From positions 1 through 35,420 of the forward strand of contig CAWAWJ010000003.1 of NCBI GenBank assembly GCA_963785735.1: a stretch of 35,420 nucleotides of DNA. The letters run 5' to 3'. The first letter of the stretch is position 1; every line of letters begins with the position of its first letter. The translations under genes and the position numbers were made by a program. Under the pieces are notes generated by a model that worked only from the letters and a program-made list of their open reading frames with translations, searched no databases and was not told the origin of the DNA. Source of the stretch: REEB95 sp963785735. Lineage in GTDB: Bacteria > Pseudomonadota > Alphaproteobacteria > ATCC43930 > CGMCC-115725. This document shows positions 13,999 through 22,177 of this stretch, in pieces.

Positions 13999-14892
13999 AT
14001 GGCTGACCGTCCCCGTTCGCTCAAAACCCTGCGCCAGGAGATCGACCGCATCGACGCGCAGCTGCACGATCTCGTCATGCAGCGCGCATCCGTGGTGGGC
14101 GAGGTGGCCGAGGCGAAGCGCGCCGAGGGCTTGGCGGCCGAGGTGCCGGCGCGCGAGGCCGAGATTATGCGCGCCTTGGTGAAGCGCCATAGCGGGCGCT
14201 TTCCAGCCACGTCCCTGGCGCGGCTTTGGCGCGAGATGGTGGGCGCGGCCATATCGCTCCAGACCGAATTCTCGGCGGCGGTGGCGGCGAGCGAGGCCGA
14301 TCCCGGCATCTGGGACCTGGCGCGCGACCATTACGGCGTTTCCGTGCCGATGACGGCCTATCGCACCCCGGTCGAGGTGTTGCGCGCGCTCGCGGAAAAC
14401 CGCGCCAGCGTCGGCGTGGTGCCGGTGCCGGGCGACGGCGTCGAAGATTCGTGGTGGCGCACGCTCGCTTCCGCCGGGCCGGGGCCGCGCGTCACCGCGC
14501 GTTTGCCCTTCGCCGGGCGCGGCAATGCGCGGGGATCGCGCGACGCCTTCGTGCTGGGCCTGGGATTGACCGAGCCGGGCAATGCCGAGCGCAGCCTCTA
14601 CGCGGTCGAAACCGCGGGCGAGGTGAGCCGCGGCGGGATGGCCAGCATGATGTCGAACGCCAAGCTGCCGGCCAATCTCCTGGCGACGGCGCGGGTTGGC
14701 GCGGGCGCGACCGCGACCGCCGGCCTCGTTGAGATCGACGAGGGAATATCGCCCGAGGATGCGCGGCTCGCCAATCTGACGCCGCCCGGCGGCGAGACCC
14801 GCGCCAAGGCCTTCGCGCTCGGGTTCTACGCCAGGCCGCTTTCGGCGCCGGAGATGGCGCCCAAAGAGCCGGCGCCGGCGAAGGCCGGGTGA
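13999..14892 (+). CDS. Chorismate mutase family protein, 297 aa
   Basis: The N-terminal ~90 residues form an AroQ-type chorismate mutase helix bundle: LKTLRQEIDRIDAQLHDLVM, then VVGEVAEAKRAEG and LARLWREMVGAAISLQ. This converts chorismate to prephenate. The remaining ~200 residues (SVPMTAYRTPVEVLRALAEN and onward) resemble the periplasmic-binding-like half of prephenate dehydratases, but may not be catalytic. The next genes encode an aminotransferase and prephenate dehydrogenase, so the role is tyrosine/phenylalanine synthesis. It diverges from metX. Confidence 0.85.
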   Translation: MADRPRSLKTLRQEIDRIDAQLHDLVMQRASVVGEVAEAKRAEGLAAEVPAREAEIMRALVKRHSGRFPATSLARLWREMVGAAISLQTEFSAAVAASEADPGIWDLARDHYGVSVPMTAYRTPVEVLRALAENRASVGVVPVPGDGVEDSWWRTLASAGPGPRVTARLPFAGRGNARGSRDAFVLGLGLTEPGNAERSLYAVETAGEVSRGGMASMMSNAKLPANLLATARVGAGATATAGLVEIDEGISPEDARLANLTPPGGETRAKAFALGFYARPLSAPEMAPKEPAPAKAG

Positions 14893-14899
14893 GCGCCCC

Positions 14900-16033
14900 A
14901 TGACCACCGATACAGCCAAAACCGGCAAGCAGGCGGGCCCGGTGCCGCGCCCGGGCATTCTCGATATCGCGCCCTATATCGGCGGCGAGGCGAAAATCTC
15001 CGGCAATGACAACCCGATCAAGCTCTCCTCGAATGAGAGCGCTTTGGGCCCGAGCCCCAAGGCGGTCGCCGCCTATAAGGCGCTGGCGGACGAAATTTAC
15101 CGCTATCCCGAAGGCGGCTGCGCCGAGCTGCGCGCGGCCTTGGGCAAGATGCACGGCATCGATCCTTCGCGCATCGTGTGCGGCGCGGGCTCGGACGAGT
15201 TGATCGGCCTTTTGACGCGCGCCTATGCGGGCCCGGGCGACGAGGTGCTTTACGGACGCCACGGATTTCTGATGTACCCGATCGCGGCCTTGACGGCGGG
15301 GGCGACGCCCGTCGCCGTGCCGGAGAAGGATTTGACCTTCGACGTGGACGCGACGCTGAAACGCGTCGGGCCCAGGACCAAGATCGTGTTCATCGCCAAT
15401 CCCAACAACCCGACCGGAACCTATCTCCCGCGCTCCGAGATGAAACGGCTCCAGGCGGGGTTGCCGCCCCATGTGCTGCTGGTGATCGACGCGGCCTATG
15501 CCGAGTTCGTGAGCCGCAACGATTACGAGCCGGGGATGGAGCTGGCGGGCGAAGCGCCCAACGTGGTGGTCACGCGGACCTTTTCCAAGATTTACGCGCT
15601 CGCGGCGTTGCGCCTGGGCTGGTGCTATAGCAGCGATGAGATCGCCGATGTGCTGAACCGCGCGCGGAATCCTTTTAATGTGAACACCCCGGCGCAAGCC
15701 GCGGGTCTTGCCGCGCTCGAGGACAAACCGGCCTTGGCGCGCGCGCGCGCCCATAACGACACCTGGCGCCCCTGGCTCGAGGGGGAATTCAAGGCGCTCG
15801 GGATAGCGGTTCAGCCCGGCGTCGCCAATTTCGTGCTGGTGCGGTTCGGGTGGGACGCCAAGGATGCCGACGCGGCGCTGTCCTTCCTGCAATCGCGCGG
15901 CATCATCGCGCGGCGCATGGCGGCCTATAATCTGCCCGAATGGGTGCGCATCACGGTCGGGACCGAGAGCGAAATGAAGGCGGTGGCCGAGGCCGCCAAG
16001 GCCTGGGCGCAAGGCAAGAGGCGCGCGTCGTGA
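14900..16033 (+). CDS. hisC: Histidinol-phosphate/aromatic aminotransferase, 377 aa
   Basis: This is a fold-type I PLP aminotransferase of the HisC family. Family motifs are KLSSNESALGPSPKA, YRYPEGGCAELR, the substrate loop ANPNNPTGTYLP, IDAAYAEF with Asp197, and the PLP lysine Lys230 in RTFSKIYALAALRLGW. Linked to chorismate mutase and prephenate dehydrogenase, it most likely works on prephenate or aryl-pyruvates, possibly also histidinol phosphate. The start is ATG 14900, seven bases after the preceding stop. Its stop overlaps the next gene's GTG. Confidence 0.93.
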   Translation: MTTDTAKTGKQAGPVPRPGILDIAPYIGGEAKISGNDNPIKLSSNESALGPSPKAVAAYKALADEIYRYPEGGCAELRAALGKMHGIDPSRIVCGAGSDELIGLLTRAYAGPGDEVLYGRHGFLMYPIAALTAGATPVAVPEKDLTFDVDATLKRVGPRTKIVFIANPNNPTGTYLPRSEMKRLQAGLPPHVLLVIDAAYAEFVSRNDYEPGMELAGEAPNVVVTRTFSKIYALAALRLGWCYSSDEIADVLNRARNPFNVNTPAQAAGLAALEDKPALARARAHNDTWRPWLEGEFKALGIAVQPGVANFVLVRFGWDAKDADAALSFLQSRGIIARRMAAYNLPEWVRITVGTESEMKAVAEAAKAWAQGKRRAS

Positions 16034-16914
16034 GCGGCCCGATGTTCGAGAAGGTGGCCTTCATCGGCATCGGGCTCATCGGCTCGTCGCTTGCCCGGGT
16101 GATGATCCGCGACAAGCTCGCCAGCAAGATTTCGGCTTGCGCGCGCAGCCAGAAAACCCTCGACGCGGTGAAAAAGCTGAAGCTCGCGGATAGCGTGACC
16201 GACGATCCGGCGGTGGCCGTCAAAGACGCGGATTTGGTGGTGCTGGCGGTGCCGCTTTCGGCCAATGCCGGGATCGGAAAGCGCATCGCGGCCGCGTTGA
16301 AGCCCGGCGCGATCGTCACCGATGTGGGCTCGGTCAAGCAGGCGGTGATCCGCGATCTCCGGCCCGTTCTGCCCAAGGGCGTGCATCTGGTGCCGGGGCA
16401 TCCGGTGGCGGGCACGGAGTTTTCCGGGCCTGAATCGGGCTTCGCCGAGCTCTTCCAGGACCGCTGGTGCATTCTGACGCCCATTCCCGGCGGCGACGCG
16501 AATGCCGTGGAGAAGGTGCAAAAGCTCTGGGAGAAGGCGGGGATGAAGGTGGTGGCGATGGACGCGGAACACCACGACAAGGTGCTGGCGATCACCTCGC
16601 ATCTGCCGCATCTCATCGCCTACACCATCGTCGGCACGGCGGGCGGCCTCGAGGAATCGCTCAAATCCGAGGTGATCAAATTCTCGGCCGGCGGCTTCCG
16701 CGATTTCACGCGCATTGCTTCCAGCGATCCCATCATGTGGCGCGACGTGTTCTTGAACAACCGCGAGGCGGTGCTGGAGATGTTGCAGCGATTCAGCGAG
16801 GATCTGACCGCTTTGCAGCGCGCCATCCGCCACGGCGAGGGCAAGAAGCTCGAAGAGGTCTTCACCCGCACCCGCGCCATCCGCAAGTCGATCGTGGACG
16901 CGAAGCAAGCGTGA
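16030..16914 (+). CDS. tyrC: Prephenate/arogenate dehydrogenase family protein, 294 aa
   Basis: The protein oxidatively decarboxylates prephenate (or arogenate) in tyrosine synthesis. It starts with a Rossmann motif, KVAFIGIGLIGSSLARVM, followed by ADLVVLAVPLSA, TDVGSVKQAVI and the dehydrogenase motif LVPGHPVAGTEFSG. AEHHDKVLAITSHLPHLIAY and GFRDFTRIASSDPIMWRDVF complete the catalytic region. GTG 16030 is preferred: it overlaps the hisC stop and has AAGAGG at good spacing. ATG 16042 is the alternative start. Confidence 0.93.
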   Translation: MSGPMFEKVAFIGIGLIGSSLARVMIRDKLASKISACARSQKTLDAVKKLKLADSVTDDPAVAVKDADLVVLAVPLSANAGIGKRIAAALKPGAIVTDVGSVKQAVIRDLRPVLPKGVHLVPGHPVAGTEFSGPESGFAELFQDRWCILTPIPGGDANAVEKVQKLWEKAGMKVVAMDAEHHDKVLAITSHLPHLIAYTIVGTAGGLEESLKSEVIKFSAGGFRDFTRIASSDPIMWRDVFLNNREAVLEMLQRFSEDLTALQRAIRHGEGKKLEEVFTRTRAIRKSIVDAKQA

Positions 16915-16931
16915 GCTCACAGGAGACTTCC

Positions 16932-17258
16932 ATGCATGCCGTCATTTTCGAGGTCGAGCCGAAGGACGGGCGCGAGGTGGATTACCTCGATCTCGCCGCC
17001 GCGCTCAAAGCCGATCTGGAAAAGATCGACGGGTTCATTTCCGTGGAGCGATTCCGCAGCCTCAACAAGGAGGGCAAGCTTTTGTCGCTGTCCTTCTGGC
17101 GCGACGCCGATTCGGTGAAGCGCTGGCGCGAGCACGCCAAGCACCGGCTCGCCCAAGCCAAGGGCCGCGGCGACGTGTTCGCCGATTACCGCATCTCGGT
17201 GGCCGAGATCGAGCGCCAATACGGCATGTTCGCCCGCGAGCAAGCGCCGAAAAGTTAG
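16932..17258 (+). CDS. Antibiotic biosynthesis monooxygenase (ABM)-fold protein, 108 aa
   Basis: A short ferredoxin-like alpha/beta-barrel protein. It opens MHAVIFEVEPKDGREVDYLD, then LEKIDGFISVERFRS, LLSLSFWRDADSVKRWREHA, and ends with a YRISVAEIERQYG strand-helix. This is the ABM superfamily pattern, dimeric proteins that may degrade haem, act on quinones or have no enzyme activity. The start has AGGAGA upstream and lies 18 bases after the prephenate dehydrogenase gene, so it is probably cotranscribed. The substrate is unknown. Confidence 0.85.
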   Translation: MHAVIFEVEPKDGREVDYLDLAAALKADLEKIDGFISVERFRSLNKEGKLLSLSFWRDADSVKRWREHAKHRLAQAKGRGDVFADYRISVAEIERQYGMFAREQAPKS

Positions 17259-17265
17259 TTTATTC

Positions 17266-17321
17266 TTTTGCTTCGCAAGACACCTCGGGCCTGAAGATTC
17301 GGCCCTCGGCCTTGCTACGCG
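17266..17321. repeat. Second copy of the TTTGCTTCGCA - hairpin - TGCTACGCG element
   Basis: TTTTGCTTCGCAAGA at 17266-17280 is followed by a GGGCC/GGCCC hairpin (17287-17291 with 17301-17305) and CTTGCTACGCGG. The order of parts matches 9824-9870, but the hairpin sequence differs. It fills the gap between two convergent genes. Confidence 0.45.
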
Positions 17322-17322
17322 G

Positions 17323-18339
17323 TTACTCCCAGCTAATCGCCGGAACGCGGGTCACGGCGACGGGGCCGAGATAGAGCCGGTTGTCCTGCACCGTCACCGG
17401 CGCGGTGATCTGCTTCTGTCCGTCCGAGCCGGTCTTGGCAAGCATGGCGAGCACCATCTTGGCGAGATCGCCGTCCTGCGGGCGCATCACGCTAGCGCCC
17501 ACCGCGGCGTCGACGATCGCGTCCTGGCCCTCGATGGTCGCGGAAAGCGCGGCGATGGGCTGGAGCCTTGCGTCGAGCGCGCCGGTGCCGTTGGCGGCGA
17601 TGTCGAGCGCGTCCCAACGGAGATGGACGAGCTGCAATTCGACGATGCCGCCCCGGTCGCGCCAGGCGGTTAGCGCGGGGCCGAGCGCCCCGGGGAAAAA
17701 CGCGCCGTCGATTGCGAGGGTGGCCGAAATCTCCTGGATGGTGTCGCTCAGGGGCGCCGGTCCTCGCGGCAAGACCACATGCGAGAGCGTGAAGGCGAGA
17801 TCGAGGAAGGGATCGCGGTCGCTTTGGGGCGGCTTCGCCGGCTGGGTCACGCCCAGGCGCAGTTCGCCGATTTTCCAGCCATCGGCCGCGCCGCTCCCCG
17901 AAAGATTGAGCGCGTCGATGTCGAGCGCGCCTTCGGGATCGAGCGGCAGGGTCACGTCGCCCGAAAAGCTGCTGGCGCCGAACGAGGCCGATTGCAGCAG
18001 CAGATCGAGCTTGGCGCCGCCCGGCGCCTCGAACCGCCAGGCTTGCAGATTCCACGGGCCGGCGTGGAACACCATGGTGTCCGCGCCCATCTGGTAGGGC
18101 AGCGGCTTCGGCGAGGCCACGAAGAAATTCTCGAAGCGCACGCGGAAGCCCCAGGGGAAACCGCCGACCGAGACAGTGTCCCAATGCAGCTCGTAACCCT
18201 CGGCCCGCCGCGCCTCGGCCCAGGGATCGATGCCGGCGCGGATCCGCCCGGCCGTGTAATACCAGTAGCCGCCATAAGCGGCGGCGGCGAGGAGAAGGAT
18301 GAGGGCGAGCAACCCCAACAAAACGCGGCGCAAAATCAC
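17323..18339 (-). CDS. DUF2125 family protein, 338 aa
   Basis: An N-terminal membrane anchor (RRVLLGLLALILLLAAAAYG, residues 4-23) is followed by YWYYTAGRIRAGIDPWAEAR. The DUF2125 domain has VGGFPWGFRVRFENF, GADTMVFHAGPWNLQAW and beta-rich repeats ending RLYLGPVAVTRVPAISWE. Length matches the family. DUF2125 proteins are alphaproteobacterial, likely periplasmic and membrane-anchored, and of unknown function. It sits immediately downstream of nrdJ on the same strand, with a near-zero gap, but shares no obvious pathway with it. Confidence 0.9.
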   Translation of the reverse strand: MILRRVLLGLLALILLLAAAAYGGYWYYTAGRIRAGIDPWAEARRAEGYELHWDTVSVGGFPWGFRVRFENFFVASPKPLPYQMGADTMVFHAGPWNLQAWRFEAPGGAKLDLLLQSASFGASSFSGDVTLPLDPEGALDIDALNLSGSGAADGWKIGELRLGVTQPAKPPQSDRDPFLDLAFTLSHVVLPRGPAPLSDTIQEISATLAIDGAFFPGALGPALTAWRDRGGIVELQLVHLRWDALDIAANGTGALDARLQPIAALSATIEGQDAIVDAAVGASVMRPQDGDLAKMVLAMLAKTGSDGQKQITAPVTVQDNRLYLGPVAVTRVPAISWE

Positions 18340-18340
18340 C

Positions 18341-20671
18341 TCAACCGCATTTCGAATAGCCGCAGGAGGCGCACTGGTCGCAATTCTCGACCCGCATCAG
18401 CCCGGCCTCGCCGCAGCGCGGGCATTGGCCCATGCCATGGGCGGCCAAGGGCCCGCTATCGGGCAAATTCGCCACCTGGCGCAGCGCCTCGACCGGGGCC
18501 GGTGCAGACCGGGGTTGAATAAACCCGGTCTCGACCAGATGCTGCTCGATCACGTCGCCCAAGGCCGCCAGGAGCGAGGGCACGTAGCGCCCGCCCATCC
18601 AGGCGCCGCCGCGCGGATCGAACACCGCCTTCAACTCCTCGACCACGAAGGAGACGTCGCCGCCGCGGCGGAACACCGCGCTGATCATGCGCGTCAGCGC
18701 CACGGTCCAGGCGTAATGCTCCATGTTCTTGGAGTTGACGAAAATCTCGAAGGGCCGCACGCGGCCGTCCTGGACGATGTCGTTGATGGTGATGTAAAGC
18801 GCGTGCTCGCTTTGCGGCCAGGCGATTTTATAGGTCTTGCCGGGCAGCTCCCCGGGCCGGTTCAAGGGCTGGGTCATGTAGACGACGCCGCCCGCCTCGT
18901 AAACATCGGCGGCCTTGGGCGCGGGGCGGGGGGCATTGAGCGGCAATTCGGCCTGATGCGCGGGCTTCGGCTCTTTGCGCACTTCCAGCACCGCGCCGGT
19001 CACCTCGTTCGGGCGGTAGGTCGTGCAGCCCTTGCAGCCCAGCTCATAGGCCTGGAGATAGACGTCCTTGAAACGCTCGAACGGGAAATCGACCGGCACG
19101 TTGATGGTCTTGGAGATCGAGCTGTCGACATATTTCTGCGCCGCCGCCTGCATCACCACATGGTCGGAGGGTGCCAAGGATCTGCGCGTCGACGAAATAA
19201 TCGGGCAGCGGCGCGGACTCGCCCTTCAAGCGCCGGTAGAGGCGGTAGGCGTAATCGCTCACCTCTTCCTCGCGCCGCGAGCCGTCTGGCATCAGCACGT
19301 TGCGGCTGTACTTGAAGCTGAACACCGGCTCGATGCCCGAGGAGACGTTGTCGGCGAAGAGCGAGATCGTGCCGGTGGGCGCGATGGAGGTGAGCAGCGC
19401 GTTGCGGATGCCGTGCCGGGCGATCGCCTCGCGCACGTCTTGGTCCAAGCTCTTGATCTTCTCGCCGGCGAGATATTTTGCCTTGTCGTAAAGCGGGAAG
19501 GGGCCTTTTTCGGCCGCCAATTCCGCCGAGGCGAGATAAGCGCTGCGTTCGACGGCCTTGAGCCAGCTTCCGGTCAAGGCGACCGCCTTGGCCGAGCCGT
19601 AACGCAGGCCGCACAGGATCAGCGCGTCGGCCAGTCCGGTGACGCCGAGACCGATGCGCCGCTTGGCCTTGGCCTCTTTCGCTTGCGCTTCCAGCGGAAA
19701 GCGCGAGACGTCGACCACGTTGTCCATCATGCGCACGGCGAGCTTCACCAGACGTTCAAGCTCCGGCGAGATCGAGCTTGGCGTTTTCGGTGAACGGCTC
19801 CTTCACCAGCGCGGCCAGATTGATCGAACCCAGCAGGCAGGCGCCATAGGGCGGCAGCGGCTGCTCGCCGCAGGGGTTGGTGGCGCTGATCGTCTCGCAA
19901 TAGTAGAGATTGTTGCGGCGGTTGATGCGGTCGATGAAGATCACGCCCGGCTCGGCATAGGCATAGGTCGCGCGCATGATCGCGTCCCACAGCTCGCGCG
20001 CCTTCAGCACCTTGAAGGTTTTGCCGTCGAAGGACAGCTCCCAAGGCGCGTCCTCTTTCACCGCCTCCATGAAGGCGTCGGTGACCAGGACCGAAAGGTT
20101 GAACATGCGCAGACGGCCGGGCTCGCGCTTGGCCTCGATGAAGGCCTCGATGTCGGGATGGTCGCAGCGCAGCGTCGCCATCATCGCGCCGCGGCGGTAG
20201 CCCGCGCTCATGATGGTGCGGCACATCGCGTCCCACACATCCATGAAGGAAAGCGGGCCCGAGGCGTCGGCGCCGACGCCCTTCACCGGCGCGCCCTTGG
20301 GCCGGAGCGTCGAGAAATCGTAGCCGATGCCGCCGCCCTGCTGCATGGTGAGCGCGGCCTCGCGCAGATGCTCGAAGATGCCGGCCATGTCGTCGGGGAT
20401 GGTGCCCATGACGAAGCAGTTGAAGAGGGTGACGCTGCGCCCGGTGCCGGCGCCCGCGAGCATGCGCCCGGCCGGCAGGAACTTGAAATCGGCGAGCGCG
20501 GTATAGAAGCGTTCGGCCCAGAGCGATGGGTCGCGTTCGGGCGCGGCCAGGGCCTTGGCGACGCGCCGCCAGCTATCCTCGATGGTCTTGTCCACAGCGG
20601 CGCCGTCCGGGGCCCTTGAGGCGGTATTTCATGTCCCAGATCTGCTGCGAGATCGAGGCGATGGCGGGCAT
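18341..20671 (-). pseudogene. nrdJ: Vitamin B12-dependent (class II) ribonucleotide reductase with three +1 frameshifts
   Basis: The class II reductase makes deoxyribonucleotides with adenosylcobalamin. The ATG at 20671 begins MPAIASISQQIWDMKYRLKG. Later parts carry FLPAGRMLAGAGTGRSVTLF, the catalytic NPCGEQPLPPYGACLLGSIN, RRIGLGVTGLADALILCGLR, TSIAPTGTISLFADNVSSGI and YELGCKGCTTYRPN. The cysteine-rich C terminus is CPRCGEAG, then CDQCASCGYSKCG. The frame breaks at about 20609-20612 (extra C in a run), 19763-19769 and 19178-19181, each by one inserted base. Protein similarity resumes at once after each break. Because the rest is highly conserved and the enzyme is often essential, sequencing or assembly error is more likely than decay. 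Confidence 0.88.
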
Positions 20672-20707
20672 GGGCGTACGGGTCCTGGTTTTACGGGCGA
20701 CAAAAGC

Positions 20708-20730
20708 GCCGCGCGTTAAAGGCGCGCGGC
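20708..20730. repeat. Hairpin in the nrdJ leader
   Basis: GCCGCGCG (20708-20715) pairs perfectly with CGCGCGGC (20723-20730) around a seven-base loop, TTAAAGG. It lies in the expected 5' untranslated region of nrdJ. It could affect translation, but nothing identifies it as a cobalamin riboswitch. Confidence 0.4.
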
Positions 20731-20740
20731 TTCAAGGCCT

Positions 20741-20767
20741 AATATAGTCCGTTCCCTATCCGTTTTC
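20741..20767 (-). promoter_or_regulatory. Possible nrdJ promoter -10 TATATT
   Basis: On the minus strand TATATT (complement of 20741-20746) lies about 70 bases before the nrdJ start, with a weak TGGAAA-like -35 about 17 bases further upstream. Confidence 0.3.
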
Positions 20768-20843
20768 CACCGTAGCCAGAAACGCCTTGTCCCCGCTTTG
20801 CACCTGGGGCCGGGGCATAGATCAAATATGACATTCCACAGGG

Positions 20844-20852
20844 TTATGCACA
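20844..20852 (+). promoter_or_regulatory. DnaA-box-like TTATGCACA upstream of nrdJ
   Basis: TTATGCACA differs from the consensus TTATCCACA at one base. It is preceded by a related partial box: ATTCCACAGGG, then TTATGCACAGGG, in 12-base register. DnaA control of reductase genes is known in E. coli. The site lies between plsC and nrdJ. Confidence 0.3.
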
Positions 20853-20861
20853 GGGGGGCCT

Positions 20862-21587
20862 CTAGCCCGCCTTGCCCCGCGTCTCCGCCACGAGATTTGC
20901 CGTGGCGTTCTCGATCGTGGTCTGGAGCCTGGTCATCACCTCGCGGCGGTCGAGGCCGGGGGCGATGGCGGGCAGGATTTCAATGAGCACCGTGCCGGGC
21001 CGGCGCAGGAAACCGCGCCGCTTATAGAAGAGGCCGGAATTGACCGCCACCGGCACCAAGGGCAGGTCGAGATAGTGGTAAAGCGCCGCGACGCCCGGGA
21101 GATAAGGCCTGGTCTCGCCCACCCTTGTGCGCGTGCCTTCGGGAAAGATCACGATCTTGCGGCCCTGATCCTTGACCCGCGCGGCGTCCGCCAGCATGTG
21201 CTTCAAGGCGCGGGCGCCCGCGCCGCGGTCGACCGCGATCGAGCCCGCCTTCATGGTGTACCAGCCATAGAACGGAACCCAGGCGAGCTCGCGCTTGATG
21301 ACCGAGGCCGCGTCCTCGAACAAAACCGGCGTGGCGAAGGTTTCCCAGGCCGATTGATGCTTCATCGCCACGACGGCGGAGCCCGCGGGCAGATTCTCGC
21401 GCCCGCGCAGCTCGTAGCCGAGCCCGCAGATGACCCGCAGCAGCGCCAGCACGCCGCGCGACCAGAAGGTGCCGAACACCATCACGCCCCGGCGCGAGCC
21501 CAGCAACAGGGGCAGCGCGGATATTCCGAGCGCCGCCGTCCAGATCATGAAAACGATCTGATAGGCGAGCGAGCGCAGGAAGACCAA
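20862..21587 (-). CDS. plsC: 1-acyl-sn-glycerol-3-phosphate acyltransferase, 241 aa
   Basis: The enzyme adds the second acyl chain to make phosphatidic acid. An N-terminal hydrophobic segment (FLRSLAYQIVFMIWTAALG) precedes the acyltransferase motifs: KHQSAWETFA (H-x4-E variant seen in many alphaproteobacteria), SIAVDRGAGARALK, IFPEGTRTRVGE and LPLVPVAVNSGLFYKRRG. The TTG at 21587 is the best start: it has AAGGGG at fair spacing and lies 12 bases after the preceding stop. The first ATG would cut off the membrane segment. It is the last gene of the ftsE-ftsX-DUF218-plsC run. Confidence 0.92.
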   Translation of the reverse strand: MVFLRSLAYQIVFMIWTAALGISALPLLLGSRRGVMVFGTFWSRGVLALLRVICGLGYELRGRENLPAGSAVVAMKHQSAWETFATPVLFEDAASVIKRELAWVPFYGWYTMKAGSIAVDRGAGARALKHMLADAARVKDQGRKIVIFPEGTRTRVGETRPYLPGVAALYHYLDLPLVPVAVNSGLFYKRRGFLRRPGTVLIEILPAIAPGLDRREVMTRLQTTIENATANLVAETRGKAG

Positions 21588-21598
21588 ATTCCTGCCCC

Positions 21599-22177
21599 TT
21601 ATTTCGCCGGGGCGGGCAGGCTCAGCCGCAGCGCCACCACCAGATATTTCGTGTATTCGTCGGCGACCAGGCTCGCCGTGCCGGGCCAGGCCCACCATTC
21701 GCCCTGCTTGACGTTGTCGGCGAAGACCGGGTTGGGCGTGATGGATATATCGGGTATGGCGCGGGCGAATTCCAAGAGGCTTCGCGGCATGTGATAGGCC
21801 GAGGTGACGAGCCGCATCGAATGATAGTTCTGGGCGCGCATCCAGCCGGCGGTTTCGAGCGCATTGCCGCGCGTGTCGGCGGCTTCGTGGCCGAGCACGA
21901 TCTTGCCGGCGAGAGCCGGGTCGGCGCCCAATGTGCGCAGCAATTCCGGCACCTCGACGCCGTTATGCACGCCCGAAATGAACATCATCTTGGCCTTGCC
22001 CGCCGCCAGCAATTGGAGCCCGGTCTCGATCCGCTGGCTGCCGCCGGTCAGGACGACGATGGCGTCGGTCTGGCTGTCGGGATCGGCGACGGCGTCGGGT
22101 ATCTCGCTCGCGAAATAGACGAGGCCGCCCAGCCACAACGCCGCGAGCACGAGAACGAGCTGGATCAGGCGCTTCAT
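21599..22177 (-). CDS. YdcF/DUF218 family membrane protein, 192 aa
   Basis: An N-terminal membrane anchor (LIQLVLVLAALWLGGLVYFA) is followed by the DUF218 domain: TDAIVVLTGGSQRIETGLQL, KMMFISGVHNGVEVPELLR, EAADTRGNALETAGWMRAQN and MRLVTSAYHMPRSLLEF. SanA/YdcF-like proteins are thought to bind nucleotide- or sugar-type ligands and affect envelope integrity. The ATG at 22177 overlaps the ftsX stop (ATGA). Position in an ftsEX operon fits a cell-envelope role. Confidence 0.9.
   Translation of the reverse strand: MKRLIQLVLVLAALWLGGLVYFASEIPDAVADPDSQTDAIVVLTGGSQRIETGLQLLAAGKAKMMFISGVHNGVEVPELLRTLGADPALAGKIVLGHEAADTRGNALETAGWMRAQNYHSMRLVTSAYHMPRSLLEFARAIPDISITPNPVFADNVKQGEWWAWPGTASLVADEYTKYLVVALRLSLPAPAK

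Noticed and set aside
20672..20861. Cobalamin riboswitch ahead of the B12-dependent reductase
   Set aside because: No B12-box sequence (GCCACTG type) or multi-stem layout seen; only a short hairpin.
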